NCBI GenBank assembly: GCA_027943335.1
Contig: BSBK01008428.1
Location: forward strand, 1,056,501 to 1,120,500
Length of the DNA stretch: 64,000 nucleotides
Direction of reading: 5' to 3'
Source of the DNA: Chamaecyparis obtusa
Lineage: Eukaryota > Streptophyta > Pinopsida > Cupressales > Cupressaceae
Position numbers and translations under genes: made by a program. Under the pieces are notes generated by a model. It was not told the origin of the DNA. It saw nothing but the letters and a program-made list of their open reading frames with translations, and did no database searches. How positions within the stretch are numbered: position 1 is the first letter of the stretch; every line of letters begins with the position of its first letter. Of this stretch, positions 32,522 through 47,110 are shown in pieces.

Positions 32522-34809
32522 TGGACTATGTTATTCCATGGAGCACAAGATTTGTTTGTATATGAAAGGAAAGGAAAAGTAAACGTTTGCATGGGTACAG
32601 GTGGCAGAGAATAAGAAGATGGTTTTCAATCAGCTTGCTTGGCATTGCCTTGTATGTACACGTCTGACATGGTAGAAGGCTTGCTGTTTGCCATAAGTGA
32701 AGTGAAATTATTGAACTTGTGTTCCACCGCCTACAATAAACCCTTATTGTTGTGGGAGACACCAAGATTACATTCGTAATTACTATGTAAAATTTCTCAA
32801 AGTCCCTAAAATGTCGACCGAGGGCTAAAAGCTAGTCTCCCATGGCCTTAATGTCTAGGACTATCAACACATTCTTGGGCTGGATAAACCTCTGCTCATC
32901 ATTTTGCTAATAAAAGAGTTGATATGAAAATAAATCTAAAAAATAGAATAATTTTGGTTTTCTGCCTTCTTTAGACCATCTGATCTTATGGACATAATTG
33001 AAATTAATTCATTCATTCATTCATTCAAGTCTTACCACTCTCCAGATCATCATACCTAAGTTAAAGCATGTAATTGATTCATCTAATCATTTTTTCATAG
33101 AATCTGATGTGGAAATTTCAAATCTCCTAATTGTTTTACAGCAGCTTATCTGACAAGTCTCCTACTTATAACTAAGGTTTCAGGTCCCCATCATCAAATA
33201 TGATGCAACATCAACATGCTTTTTGTCAAAGTGTCAAAAACAACCTAAAAAAAGTGAGACCGTTGTGCAAAAGAGAGACACATACTTGTGCAGCTCATGT
33301 GGCATCACATGATTGGTTGTTTTTTACAAAATGTGATACATTTCATTCAATTATGGGTAGTCACCATCAGCAATAATAACTTTAAAGTCACCACTATAGG
33401 TGCAATGTTGTAAAAAATATTGGACATTAAATCATAAGTGTGAGTATTAATTAAATCAACAAATATGGATATTACTACTATGACAATTAGGTATTGGGCC
33501 ATTTTTCCCTAATTTTTTTAATAAAAGCACAAGATAGTGTGATTTTAAATGAGTCATCCAAATAAGTCAAAGCTTAGGAACTGTTTAAATAAAAAGTTAG
33601 GACAAGGAGATTTTTTTATCAATTGATGGTCCAAAATACAACCTCTTTAAAGTAGATCACATGAAGAACTATAAAAACTAACATCATTTGCTCCCACATA
33701 AACTTCAACACCACCTGCAATCCTTGACATTAGAATTATCCAACACTTATTAGACAAATGTGTAGTATAAGCTGCCAACATGTTATTACTATTATATAAT
33801 CAAAATGTCAATTTAAAAAAAAAAATCCTTTCACCATTTGTGATAAATTAGATATAATAAAAGACATTCAAAAGTTGCAATATTAATGTTTCATTTCTAA
33901 CTTAATTTCATCACACCAAACTTTGGATTGATGAATAATATGTTAGTTTAATAGGAAAAATTAATTAATTAAGATTACAAAGTAGAAAATCACTAAATAG
34001 GTTGTATAAAAGGAATTAACTTAGTTATACAAGTGTTCAAAATGTGAAAAAACTTTTAGATAAAATTTTAGAGTCAATAGAAGGTGGATGAAATATATGA
34101 TAATGATTATGATGTAATAAAGGTATCCTTCCTTCAAACTTTTTAAATATTAAATAATAAATTGACATTCAATATTTATGAGTATAAAAATTAATCATTA
34201 AAATATTAATTTAATTTTAAAAAAGATCTAAAATAAAAATTAATTTATTCTGAAATTCATAACTATTTTAAAACAAAAATTAAATAAAACAATAAAAGCA
34301 ATGGTAAGAAAATTAAAATATTTTTATAAACAAAATTTAAGACTTATAAAAAAATATTAAAATACTAAAATATGAAGTAAAAATCATAAAATATACTATT
34401 TATAAAATAAAATAAATATTAAATTTTTATCTTAATTAATATTTGATTTTTTATTGCACTATTTTATGGGAATTAAGAAATACAAATATAGGATGATTTT
34501 CTCCATTCATGAGAGCATATTTTTTTTCTCCAAAGAAGTTGCTTCAACCAGCTTAAGAGCTATTTATTGTAATATTTCTCTTTATAGTATTTGTAAGTGA
34601 ATTTGATAAACATGAGGATGATTAATGATTAACACAAATAGCTAAAATAACAATCTATTATTTGTTGAATGTTGATACTATATGATTAATGGGATATCAC
34701 TCCACCACTATTACAACTAGATTTTGTTAAAATTTGAATAAGAGAAACAAACCATGTAAGAGAGGAAATAATATTTTTTTGTGTAGAAGTGAAACAAAAT
34801 ATAAAAGAG
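32522..34809. other. Upstream region of the VIT-like gene and intergenic DNA
   Basis: Positions 32507-32760 should hold the 5' UTR and promoter on -; no convincing TATA box could be chosen. A microsatellite (ATTC)5 lies at 33007-33026. The rest to 34809 is AT-rich with no gene seen. Confidence 0.5.
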
Positions 34810-34825
34810 GAAATGAATATGTGTT
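34810..34825. repeat. Target-site duplication of non-LTR copy 1 (left); partner at 36040-36055
   Basis: GAAATGAATATGTGTT occurs at both ends with no mismatch. Confidence 0.88.
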
Positions 34826-36039
34826 TTGAATAAAAGCAAAAACAAGTTTTGAAGGGCCCCTGAAACCTGTACAAAAAAGAACCAAAAGATAGAGCATTAA
34901 GAGTTCCCAAAACACAATAGACCAGCCAACACGAAAGGCCAAAAACCCCAAGAAACACACAAACGATCATTGCCAAAAAGAGGAACAACAATCCAGAGAA
35001 AAAATGTCCAAGCCGCTACACAAGATAAACCGTTAGAAATCAGCAGCAGAAGGAAAGAGAACTATCATTTTGTCCCCTTCTTATGGGACCAAAGGGTCAT
35101 GTCAAAAGAAGGAGAGGTCTTCTTAAAATGTTTGCCTTTAACTGTGATCCAATTGTCTTCAACTCTAGCAGCCTCATCCTGCCAGCACAACAGATCCAAA
35201 GTTGAAGAACCAACACCCAACAATGGTATTGAGTCTTCCAGTGCGACAACCAATGTATGGTCAACTTTAGACCCAGGAAAAGAGCGATCAAATAATGGAA
35301 CTGCAAAACTAGAGCCAACAATAGCCAAAGCACTAATAGGGCCAAAAGAACTAGCACCCTTAGAACCATCATCAAAAAACCTAGAACCATCCATCGGAGA
35401 AAGAGCAAGTCCAGATCCAACAAAACCAGGACCAAAACCAACAGCCACAACAGACCCGACAAGAGCAACAAGAGGTAGATCAGGACATGATTCATTCACC
35501 TCAATACTAGACCCTTGATTTCTTGTATTAGGAGCAACCTCCTTCCCAGGCTGAGAGGAGCTTTTCAAGACTGTGTAATGTTGGGTGGAGGAACCCTTCA
35601 ACCAAGAAGGAGAAGATTTCTTCTTCTTGGAATCAAAGCCACCTTGGGCTGAAATGTGACCAGTCTTAAAACATTTTCAGACACCTAAAAGGAATACCCA
35701 CATAGTCAAGCTGTTGGATCCAAGATCACAAGGATGATTCAATTTTGATTTCAGTTGGGAGACCCTTCGAAGTGTCAAGTTCTACCAAGATGTGAGCAAA
35801 AGCGAAATGATATATATTGTAAATGTCATGATCCAACATCAAAAAATCCCCCAAAGCCTCACCCACTTCCTCAAGGATGGAATCTTTCCAAAGATGAAGG
35901 AGGGAGGGTTAGGAAACCTAACCCATACAAGGATCTTACTGAAGACTTCAGAGGAAGGGTTGAAATCGGGGTGCCAGGGCTTTACCATAAGCAAAAAAAT
36001 TCATCCTCCTAGCAAAAGAAGTAATCACACAGGATCTTA
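34826..36039 (-). mobile_element. ORF1-only non-LTR element, copy 1 (5'-truncated)
   Basis: Flanked by a 16-bp perfect direct repeat GAAATGAATATGTGTT (34810-34825 and 36040-36055). On - it codes for the C-terminal part of a DUF4283-like protein, a decayed zinc knuckle, a variable Pro/Thr/Ser/Gly-rich region and a conserved tail, then about 210 bases of 3' UTR ending in a 'cccttcaaaac' T-rich block like copies 2 and 3. The 5' end falls inside sequence homologous to copy 3 (near 60095), which is normal 5' truncation in target-primed reverse transcription. No RT/endonuclease ORF is present. Confidence 0.82.
35065..35601 (-). pseudogene. ORF1 tail of copy 1
   Basis: A 178-codon open stretch on - (35601-35065), in the frame that gives W-I-T-V-K-G-K-H near its end and F-D-M-T-x-x-S-H-K in the last 20 residues. 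Both motifs recur in copies 2 and 3. The middle is low complexity (Gly, Ser, Val, Pro) and differs between copies. Upstream on -, stops break the DUF4283/zinc-knuckle part; the knuckle reads F-R-C-L-K-M-F with a stop soon after. Its role in a LINE would be RNA binding. Confidence 0.7.
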
Positions 36040-36055
36040 GAAATGAATATGTGTT

Positions 36056-38024
<1,969 letters not shown>

Positions 38025-38097
38025 TGTTGGAATTGTTGTTGTTTGAGGTGTTGAAATTCATGTTTTTTCATTAATGTCAACATATGTTTCAGTTGGA

Positions 38098-38950
38098 TCC
38101 TTTAATAAGTTTCCCATCTGGGTTAGGCTGCCTAATCTTCCCCTCCATCTTTGGGTTTATTCTCTTCTCAAAACTATGCGGGATGCTATTGGGGATTTTA
38201 TTTTGGTGGATGAGAAATCGTCTGACTTTCTTCACTCCACTTATGCCCACATTATGGTGGATTTGGATATCTCTAATGGTTTTCCTGCAATGATGAAACT
38301 CTCTACTCCTAATGGTAGAAGTTGGATTCAACATTTGGACTATGGAGGCCTCCCCTTCAGGTGCAGAAGATGCTTCAAGACTGGTCATGTTTCAGATCAT
38401 TTTGATCTTCAAAAATTTAAAAGGACTGCCTCGTGGTGGCAGGGTGTCTCTTCTCATCACTATATGATGGAGAAAGCATCCTCACCTAGAGATTTTCGCA
38501 GGTGGTTGGGCAGGTCCATGTGTCTTCTCCTCATCTTGGTTTTGTTCATGTTGTTGGTGAAGACATGGATGTTGTTGCTCCTCCTTCTTCGACTGTGTGT
38601 GTGCATATTTCTTATGTTTCATCTATGGTGGCTCCCCCTTCTGCTAGTGCTATGTCTCCTCATATTGGATCTTCTGCAGGGTTAGCTATTGGATCTACTC
38701 CTGTTGGCTCTTCTGTTGGAGTTGTCCCTCTCTCTGGCTCTTGTTCTAAGATTGTTTCCTTAATGCAGCGTGTTTCCCCTTCTAGGGGGACTATTTCTAT
38801 TGTTTTGGACTCATTGGATTGGCAGAATGTTGTTTGCTATGGTTGAAGAAGGTTGGTTGAAGGTTAAAGGTAAACATTCCAAGAGATCTACGTTGTCTTT
38901 TGATATGACCCTTCGGTCCCATCAAAAGGGTGCCAAAGGAAAATCCTAAT
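38098..38950 (+). pseudogene. ORF1-like protein of copy 2 (DUF4283 plus zinc knuckle)
   Basis: The translation from 38098 gives W-V-R-L-P-N-L-P-L-H-L-W, then G-D-F-I-L-V-D-E and a Y-A-H-I-M-V-D-L-D-I-S-N-G-F-P motif. These are hallmarks of the DUF4283 region of plant L1-type ORF1 proteins. A zinc-knuckle core follows, P-F-R-C-R-R-C-F-K-T-G-H. After about 38400 the frame breaks; the tail L-K-V-K-G-K-H and S-F-D-M-T-L-R-S-H is read at about 38850-38935 in another frame, ending in a TAA near 38948. ORF1 proteins bind LINE RNA. Confidence 0.78.
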
Positions 38951-39146
38951 TCTTGGGGCTTTCTTTTGGTTGGGCTTTCTTGGAACTCTACTCGAGTTTT
39001 GTTTGTTTTGGGTTATGGGAGCCTGATGTTAAAACCCTCATCTCATTTTTGTCTCGTTCCATCTTGTGGGATGTCATTGTTTATCCTTTGAATCTTCCTG
39101 TATAGGGTTTCGGGTCCCTTCAAAACCTATTTTTTGTAATAAAAAA
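38099..39146 (+). mobile_element. ORF1-only non-LTR element, copy 2 (5'-truncated)
   Basis: Flanked by ACATATGTTTCAGTTGGAT (38080-38098) and the same 19 bases with one change (39147-39165). It codes on + for the DUF4283 C-terminal part, a zinc knuckle, a variable region and the conserved tail, then a 3' UTR ending in 'cccttcaaaacctatt' and an AATAAAAAAA tail. No second ORF. It lies inside the solo LTR, 60 bases from element C. Confidence 0.85.
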
Positions 39147-39220
39147 ACATATGTTTCAATTGGATGCATTAGAAGTTTTAGAAAGACTGGTTATTATAGG
39201 TACATACAATATTGGCAGTT

Positions 39221-39225
39221 ATGTA
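39221..39225. repeat. Target-site duplication of element C (left); partner at 57006-57010
   Basis: ATGTA immediately outside both LTRs; five bases is normal for Ty3-gypsy integrases. Confidence 0.85.
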
Positions 39226-40471
39226 TGTGTGTGTGTGAATTTTGTACCTAACTGTAGACACAACACTTCAGTAAAACATTAGAGGTTAGTTAAAATCAAA
39301 ATCATGCAGTGAAATGGAAACTAATCTAACCAGGTGATTTACTGCCTTCTAGTAGATGCGAGTATGATATTCTCAGATTGGACCGAGATTAGTGACCTTG
39401 ACGACACCTAAACGAAGGATTTGAATGTAGAATCTAGATATGAGATGAATGCAAATTAATCTTCTTCTTTTTTTTCTATGCAATAAGATGAAATAAATTG
39501 ATATAAATCTATTCTATATGAGAAATTGATATGACATGAAATTAATCTAACAATGATATGCTAAATGATATGAATGCTCAAAAATAATAAAAATCTCACA
39601 ACAGCTTTGATTCGCAAAGATTGATTCTTCGATCACCAATTCGCCAGCGTGAGGATGCAATTAGTGGATGGATCAAAATGAAGAGCTAAGGCCTTAATTT
39701 ATAGAAATCCAGGACTTTGGAGGTGCATGGAAAAAGCCATAAATCACTCTTGATGAACTCAGGTTGATTTTTGAGTTATCAAGAATTTAGAGATAGATTA
39801 ACTCACAAAATCATGCAAATCAGCTTTTTGATTTAAATCAGATGTTGAGATCAGCTTTCAACTCAAAAGAGAGTTGAGTTTATTTTTAAAACAACTTGAA
39901 TTGATTTTCTGATTTAAAGTTTAACTATTTTTGGATGTGCATAATTAATTATGAATTAATTAAATAAATAAAGTGATTTATCCTCAACTTAACTGATTTT
40001 TAAAAAATAAAACAATTGATTTATGGGTTAATCAATTATTAAATCAAACTTTTATTCAAAAACTATATTATTAAATTTGACAATTGACATTAATTAATTA
40101 AATAAGAATTTAATCAATTAGTCATAGGATATTTGATTTATTGTCAAAATGAAATAATACAATTTAAGAATAAATATAATTAAATCTAATTAAATAATTA
40201 AGTGGCAGTATTAAATCTAATTAATTAAATATTCAGAATATTCAATTAATCAAACTTTAGGATAAATAGGATTTACCACCAAATAATCATTAAATTAAAG
40301 ATAATTAGGATAAATAGGAATAAGGAATATTCCCCGATGCAGAATTTAGGATAATCAATTAAGATTCGATAATGTGCCGATGTGCCTTAGGTTAGGACTT
40401 TGATGTCGATTTCGTTCGATGTGTCGATATAGGAGGTTAATGAACCTATAGCCCATTTTTGGGGTATAACA
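39226..40471 (-). repeat. Element C 3' LTR
   Basis: 1246 bases, matching 55760-57005 with substitutions and small indels. Read on - it begins TGTTATACCCC and ends in a CACACA run. Very AT-rich in the middle. Confidence 0.93.
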
Positions 40472-40485
40472 TTTTGCCCCTCTTT
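40472..40485 (-). other. Polypurine tract of element C
   Basis: On - AAAGAGGGGCAAAA lies directly before the 3' LTR. The same 14-mer is in element B. Confidence 0.9.
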
Positions 40486-41460
40486 GAATTACTGTACGAA
40501 GCGCAGTGGTTCAAAGATAGTCTATGTATGATGTTGAAACTGATGTTTGAAATTGAAATTGATATGAAACAGAAATTGTGATATGAGATAGAAACTGATT
40601 GAAAGATTCGAAGATATTAGGTCCTGAATGACCAAAGATAATGTTAACTATAATAGCAATGAACCGATGATTGCGAAAAAGTGCCAAAATGCCTGATTTT
40701 GAACCTTATGATTGCGAAGAAGTGAGTGACCGATTCTAGACCCAATTATTGATAAGAATCACATTGGTATCACATCTTAACCCTTCAGTTATGAAGAACC
40801 AAGGAAATAACACTAATGAACTGATGGTTGTGAAAAACTGATATAGTTTACAAGATTAAGAGAATACCAGATTGATATGGATCTCGATGAATCTGATATG
40901 CCCCAAGCAATTATTGATTTGCCCCAAGCGATGAGGTCTTTTTGATGAATCAGCAACTAGACGTGGTTGTTGTCTTGATTATTGAGGAAAGATTTGATTT
41001 CAAATTAGATTACAGACTTTGAATGATGTGTAATACCATGCCCCCTTCGGGATTAAAATTGAAATCTGACAAGAAAAGTCAGCGTTGATAGTTTAGAAGC
41101 ATGTTAATTGATTTGAGAAGTGGTTAAACATGTTTGAGAACGCATTCTGCATCATGTGGAGGTCCAGAAGACCAAGTTTGACTAGGTTAAACCATGAGTT
41201 GACCATAGTTGACTGAGTTGAAATTTTGATAGTTTGATGTAAGATAGTCAGTTAAGTTGAATACTGGATTTCTGTGATGATTGAAGCTCGATTATGCAAG
41301 CAGTAGACCGTCCTGGGTCTAAAAATTTTAAATCATGATTTTGACATAGTAAATGATCTCAAATTTTGATTTTGATCCAGAAAAATGGGTTCAAAATGTC
41401 AAAATTAGCCAGGGGTGCAATTTTCATGAAAAACGGAGCACTTTTGAAAATTAGGTCAAA
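40486..41460. repeat. Element C 3' non-coding region with degenerate repeats
   Basis: Between the polypurine tract and the antisense promoter. 'gaaccgatgattgcgaa'-like phrases recur at about 40665, 40705, 40790 and 40820, placed like the tandem repeats of element B. No coding potential. Confidence 0.5.
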
Positions 41461-41463
41461 AGC

Positions 41464-41470
41464 TATATAA
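41464..41470 (+). promoter_or_regulatory. TATA box of the element C antisense gene
   Basis: TATATAA inside 'caaaagctatataaagacc', about 75 bases before the first ATG of the antisense gene. The surrounding 60 bases are shared with element B (- strand, 17500-17600), which marks it as a conserved promoter rather than chance. Confidence 0.65.
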
Positions 41471-41545
41471 AGACCGGAAGGGTCATTTTCAATTCATTTC
41501 AACTTTTTGACTTTAGAAATCTTGTGGAGCCCTCTGAGCGAGAAA

Positions 41546-44000
41546 ATGGAAGAACCAAAGGTACCTATGAGTTCACATCAATTTGAGCACAGCTGGAGAC
41601 ACCAAAGACCTCAGTAGTAAGGACATCCGGTAGGTGGACCTCTTTGCTTCTCTAAAAAGTCAAATTTTCCATGATTTATAGCTTTTTTAGCATTTTTCAT
41701 ACGCTTTTTAAAATTTGAATTTTTGAATGCATGGAAACTCGTACGACTCTCCAGCGAGACTCATACGACTTTTGAACTGTAGATAGGTTGTCGTTTCATT
41801 AACCCCCAAGACTCGTATGACTTTTGGACTGTAGATAGGTTGTCGTTTCATTAACCCCCAAGACTCATATCAGAGGGACCCAAGAGTCGTACAACATTTC
41901 ATCGGGTCCCTCATAACTTGTATCAGGAGGTATGAATTGTCGAATCACTATGCTTTGTCGTATGGTATGATGTAGAAACTCGTACGACTTTCCCTACCAG
42001 TCTGAAGTGTCGTATGAATAACAGTGAGCCAAAAACTCAATGTTAGGTCAAATTTTTTATTTTTCTGATCTCTTAGCCTGATTGCTGACCTTTTAACCTA
42101 CCTTTTGAAATACTAAACTATCCAATTCTTGCCCTTGTAACTTATTCTGTAACCAAAGTACTGATAGGATTCCCTATTTCTATGTTGTGTAGGTCATATA
42201 TCCAGATGTTCACGTACGCATTTCACATCCAGCCACTCAGAGACTGTGTGTCACTGCCTGACCCAATGAGGGTACACCTTGCTTCCTGTGGCTTTGAGTA
42301 TCTCATACATTTACCCGAGATTAGGGTAAATCATGGACCTTTGACTGCTTTGATAGAGAGATTTCATTCAAAGATGCAGACCTTCCATTTACTGATGGGG
42401 GAGATTACTGTGACCCTAGACGATGTGTACCAGATACTGCGCATTCCATTCCATGCAGGATGACATCCAGAGTATGTGAGTTTGGGGAACTCAGGTCTAT
42501 TAGCGTTCAGATGTCTCTTTGAAGATGATACCCAGATGACTGCCTCTATTTCCTGGGAGACCTTAGTACAGTATTATGGACAGATGCACCAGCTAGAGTG
42601 TATTATTGTCAAGATGATAGGAGGGATTATCATGTTTGACCATCAGCAGAATGGTCTATTGATGGGCTGGGCCCTGATGGTGGCACATCTGATGGTGACT
42701 CCCTCTAAGTTGGCTTGGGGTCAATGTCTTTTGGCCCATATGTTCTCTAAGATGCATGAGGTAGTGTATCAGGAGAGCAAGTTGTTTGCAGCTGGAGCTT
42801 TAGTATTACATACAGGGGTGGATGGGTCACACTGAGTACTAGAGGTGATGCCTCAATGATATGACTTTTGTTCGATGGATGCCATATGTAGATATTGAGC
42901 CCTAGCCGACTACATGTGAACAGTTTAGTTTCTTCTTTCAGAGCCATGTGTTGATCGGGAGGTCATCCTCCACTTTAGAGAGATTCATTATCACTAGGGT
43001 GTGGTGGCAGTATGGACGAGTGCAGGATGCACCAGAGGATTATCCCACTTATGCTCAGATAGCTCATGAGCATGGACTTGGATGGACCATGAGGCTCTCT
43101 TATGCTTTGTGTTCATAGGAGTATAGTGCTATCATCGATAGAGATTGGGAGCACAGACCACAGGTTGTGGATGTAGGAGTGACAGATGGATTCATTGCCT
43201 GGCTTGCGGACCATCCTATCCACAGGTTCTCAGATCCTACAGAGATGATACCCTCCATGGAGGAGGCTATGGATGTTACCGGAGCACTAATGAGACAGGG
43301 TCTCAAACCCACACAGGTTCCTATTGTGCACTCCACACCTCTTAGATCGAGAGCCATGGCTTCTCTTCAGAAACCATCAAGACAGATGAGGCCCCTTCAT
43401 CCCACTAGTTCCATAGCAGGCAAATCTACAGGTTCTCATAGATGGACTAGGGGAGAGGGCAGTACTTTAGGGAGTGTTGGTTCAGCTAAGGAGGTACTTG
43501 TAGCAGAGAAGGTTGTGGGTGGTGGTACTTATCCGATATAGGAGGATATTGGGTTTGATCTAGGTGCAGAGGTTAGACATCGTAAGGTGCAGAGAGCAAA
43601 GACCACAAAGTAGACTACCCCAAATACTGAGATGCCAACAGTCGATGTTGATCATACTGTTCCTCTTACTCCATAGGAGACTATCAGACGGCTCAGATTA
43701 CAGCTCAAGGACCTGAAGGTTCGCAGTGCTAGATGGGAGGAGAGATATTTAGAGGTAGATAGACAGTGCATTGAGCTTCGTGCAGAGGTACAAAGATTGT
43801 AGGCAGAGGTGATTCATCAGACCACCTGGGTAGCTTACTATGTGTCCACATATTACACTATTGTTCCTGGTGCACAGAGAGTCCCTACGTACTCTTAGTA
43901 TATGTTGGCATCAGAGGGAGCCAAAGCACCTAGAGCAAAGGAAGTATCAGATGCACCACCTCCACCTCCACCAGATGCAGAGGATCAGGCTAACAGCTAA
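41546..44000 (+). pseudogene. Antisense plant-mobile-domain (PMD) gene of element C
   Basis: Probable exon 1 at 41546-41616, donor GTAAGG at 41617, intron to AG at 42191-42192, exon 2 from 42193. Exon 2 codes for a plant mobile domain: L-I-E-R-F-H, T-F-H-L-L-M-G-E-I-T-V-T-L-D-D-V and a W-E-T-L-V-type helix. Further regions include G-F-I-A-W-L-A-D-H-P, then a coiled coil (about 43690-43800) and a Pro-rich tail ending TAA near 44000. TGA 42461-42463 and at least one frameshift after 42835 break it, and exon 1 has a TAG. PMD proteins (MAIN/MAIL type) act in the nucleus, and transposon-borne versions are known; antisense accessory genes are known in Grande-type Tat elements. The role in the element is unknown. 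Confidence 0.75.
41735..42030 (+). repeat. ACTCGTATGAC-type words and 52-bp tandem duplication in the antisense intron
   Basis: Two 52-bp units (41759-41810 and 41811-41862), nearly identical, each start ACTC[AG]TA[CT]GAC. More copies of the word stand at about 41737, 41869, 41890 and 41977. The same word recurs in the element's 5' leader at 53910-54110 and 55440-55660. Confidence 0.75.
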
Positions 44001-46015
44001 TCTATCTATTTTTTCTAATATTTTTGATCTCTTGATGTTGATACTATTTTGACTTTGATGGCTCATATGAGCTCATTCTTTTGTCTACTGTGCCAGTAGT
44101 GCACCCCTAACTAGTTCAAAAATTTTGATATATATATGAGATTAATATTTTGGTTATGACTTCATTTGTACTTGTCATGTTTTGATTTATGATGATATCA
44201 TGTAATGTTTTTATGCTATGAGTAGTGTAGAATGTATGTATGGATATATGCAATGCAATGATTTCTTTCATATGTATGGATGTAATGCAAATGTGTTTTG
44301 ATTATGAAAAGATGTATGTATGATTTATGCTTATGCACATGGATGTATTGTAATGCAACAGATGGTTATGATATGAAATGTAGATGCAATGATACACATG
44401 ATATGTTTTGCAAGAATTGATGAGGACAAGTACACAGTCTTATGTCAAAAGGTTGTTTAACCTAGGAGTATAACTGCTTGTGATTCCATGAAGAGACCTT
44501 TGAGTGAAGTGTCAGCTCTTGTGAGATTTGAAGAGGTGATAGAAGAATCATTTAAGTGTTGAAGTTTATGTAGCCATTTGTGAGATCATGCAAACATGCA
44601 AAATGCAAAGAAACATGTAAAATAAAATGCAATGTAAGACCTAGGACCTAGTCACTGATCATGTGTCGGTCGATTTCATCATTGAATTTTTAGGTAACCA
44701 GATAAATCAATACAATGCCCACTAGTTATGAAACCATCTACATATGAATATCGATTTGTATACACAAGGATCAATACAACATCCACTGGTTAGGAAACCA
44801 TGGACATATGAATATTGATTTTATTTTCAGAATGTCAGATTAGATATAAGCACCAAGGCACAAACGTCGGGATGACCTAAATATCATGTCCATTTTGATA
44901 TAGCAATTTGTATAAGAATCAAAACATAAATTTCATGATGACCAGAATACGCCTTGCATTCAAACACATCAAACGGTCAAGAGATCATTCTAAATCCAAT
45001 GTGAATTACCCATAGTGACCCTTTATCATTCACATCCTTAGGTAAGATCGCATTTCACAATAGGAGAAAGAACTCACTCAAAAAAGACAATAGTTAGATC
45101 AAACTTCCTTGAATTTTCTAGGTATTAATGGTCGAGGTACGCATGGCCATCCAATTCGAGATAGAGGCTCTTACAGTCAGACACCATTTCAATCCAAAAT
45201 TTCCAAAGTTGTTAGATTTTCACATACAAGCAAAAAACAAAGAAAATATTATGCCCCCAGTCATTACTCTCTAAATCCTATAAAGGACATCATCGAAGAG
45301 CTCGAAGGGACATAATATGCAAAAATCTCAATGAGAATTAGTAAGCATACAAGGAGATAAGATCATGTAAAAGGCACCGATTGTTTTCAGTTTGTGTTGA
45401 TGTTTGTGTTTGATTGCATTGTTGTATATGCAAAATCCTTTCTAGAGACGAGACTAACTGACTGACTCAAATGAAGCTTCAAAGGACTCTGACTGGATAT
45501 GACTTGTCTAAGATGTACTGGAGACCATAGGATATGACATTGATTGCCCCCAAGTGTGAACATTGATAGGATACAAACGCTTTAGCCGATGGTGTACAAA
45601 CTGACTTATTGAAAATAGGAATGTAGAAACAAACTGGGGAATATGCAGAAACTAAAGCAAGACTGAAAGCTGGGAAAGACCAAGATTGTGCTAATAGATG
45701 GAGTGTTTTGAAACAAGTGGTGCTCATTTGCTGAGTTTTCACCATCTTGGTAGAGATTCTATTTTTGCTACCAAGGCGCCTGTTTCCAAGTTTTCACCAA
45801 GGCACTTTTTATTTTTCTCATTTTTTTGTATTTTTCCTTTTTTCAATTTTTATTTTTTTTTGGTATTTTTTTAACTTTTTTTTGTGAATCATCAAGGCGC
45901 CTATTGCTAGGTTTTCACCAAGATGTTCATTTTTTAGGACTTTTTCCAATTTTTAAGATTTTTTTCAGGACATTTTACCATAGACTAAATGCCTTAGGCG
46001 TAGAATTTCTTCAGA
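44001..46015. other. Element C spacer between antisense gene and integrase
   Basis: No gene supported. It has 'atgtatgga/tgcaatg' runs at 44160-44420, a 52-bp direct repeat (44706-44757 and 44770-44821, about 85% alike), and T-rich tracts at 45800-45970. Confidence 0.6.
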
Positions 46016-47110
46016 TGGAGAACGTTGATTGGTTCTCGGAGCTATTCTCCTTCAGTCATTGAGAGTTGATAGGCACTAGAGCCAAAAGTAGCAGTGATTA
46101 CAAAGGAACCCAGCCAGTTGGGTTCAAACTTCCCCTTGCGTTCTTGATGTGATTGATTTTTAGGATTCTCTCTCAAGACTAGATCACCAACCTAAAATTC
46201 TCTGTGTCTGACTTTCTTGTTGTAGCCTCTAGACATTCTTTTCTGATACACTCTAAGATGATCATACGCTGCTTGTCTACGCTCATCTAGTAGTTCAAGT
46301 TCTTGCAACCTAGACACTTTGTAGTCATCATTAGTTACTAGACCATGCATTCTAATTCTTAGTGATGGGATTTCAACCTCAATAGGCAGTACTGCTTCAG
46401 ACCCATAAACTAAAGAAAAAGGTGTAGCCCTAGTAGGCATTATGATACTTTTTCGGTAGGCCCAGAGAGTTGGATTGATCATGAGATGCTAGTCTCTTCC
46501 TATTTTATTAACTGTACGGTGCAAGATTTTTAATAGATTCTTGTTAGAAGCCTCTACTTCTCCATTCCCTTGAGGATAGTAGATAGATGATCAATGTTGT
46601 GTAATCTTGAATTTGGCACATAAATCATCTAGATCTTTGTTCTTAAATTGTCCACCATTATCTATGATTATGGAATGAGGTATCCCATATCTGCATATGA
46701 TATAGTTCAAGATGAACCTAGATATTTGTTTTCCAGTTGCTTGTGTCAAAGGGACTGCTTCTACCCATTTTGTAAAATAATCTGTAGTTGTGATTATATG
46801 GGTATGTCCATTAGAAGAATGAGGATGTATAGCTCCTATAAGATCAAAGGCCCATTGGTGAAAAGGTCATTGTGTAGTAAAGGGAATTAGATCTCTCCCT
46901 AGAGCATGAATTAAGTTGCCATGCACTTGGCACTTTTGACAGTTATTAGCAAACTTGATAGACTCTTTCTCAATTTCAAGCCAATAGTACCCAGCCCTAA
47001 TAAGTTTTTGAGCTAGTGTTAAACCGTTCGAGTGTGACCCACATATACCCTCATGGACTTCCTCTAACACACATTGAGACTCTTCCCATTCTAAACATCT
47101 AAGGAGTGTA
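46016..47110 (-). pseudogene. Element C integrase
   Basis: On - the zinc module H-E-G-I-C-G-S-H to C-Q-K-C is at 47060-46930. The core has W-A-F-D-L-I-G (first Asp), I-I-D-N-G-G-Q-F (second Asp) and P-Q-G-N-G-E-V-E-A-S-N-K with the catalytic Glu kept. The C-terminal part has V-G-D-L-V-L-R and L-G-S-F-V-I. Stops replace an Arg (TGA near 46865), another Arg (TGA near 46588), a Trp (TAG near 46487) and a Gln (TAG near 46192). Would insert the element DNA; inactive as read. Confidence 0.85.

Noticed and set aside
35097..35495. Leu-rich open stretch on - looking like a membrane protein
   Set aside because: It is an out-of-frame shadow of the ORF1 tail of non-LTR copy 1; the other frame holds the motifs shared by all copies.
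45826..46062. Phe-rich open stretch on + as membrane protein
   Set aside because: It is a translation of T-rich spacer antisense to the end of element C's integrase.
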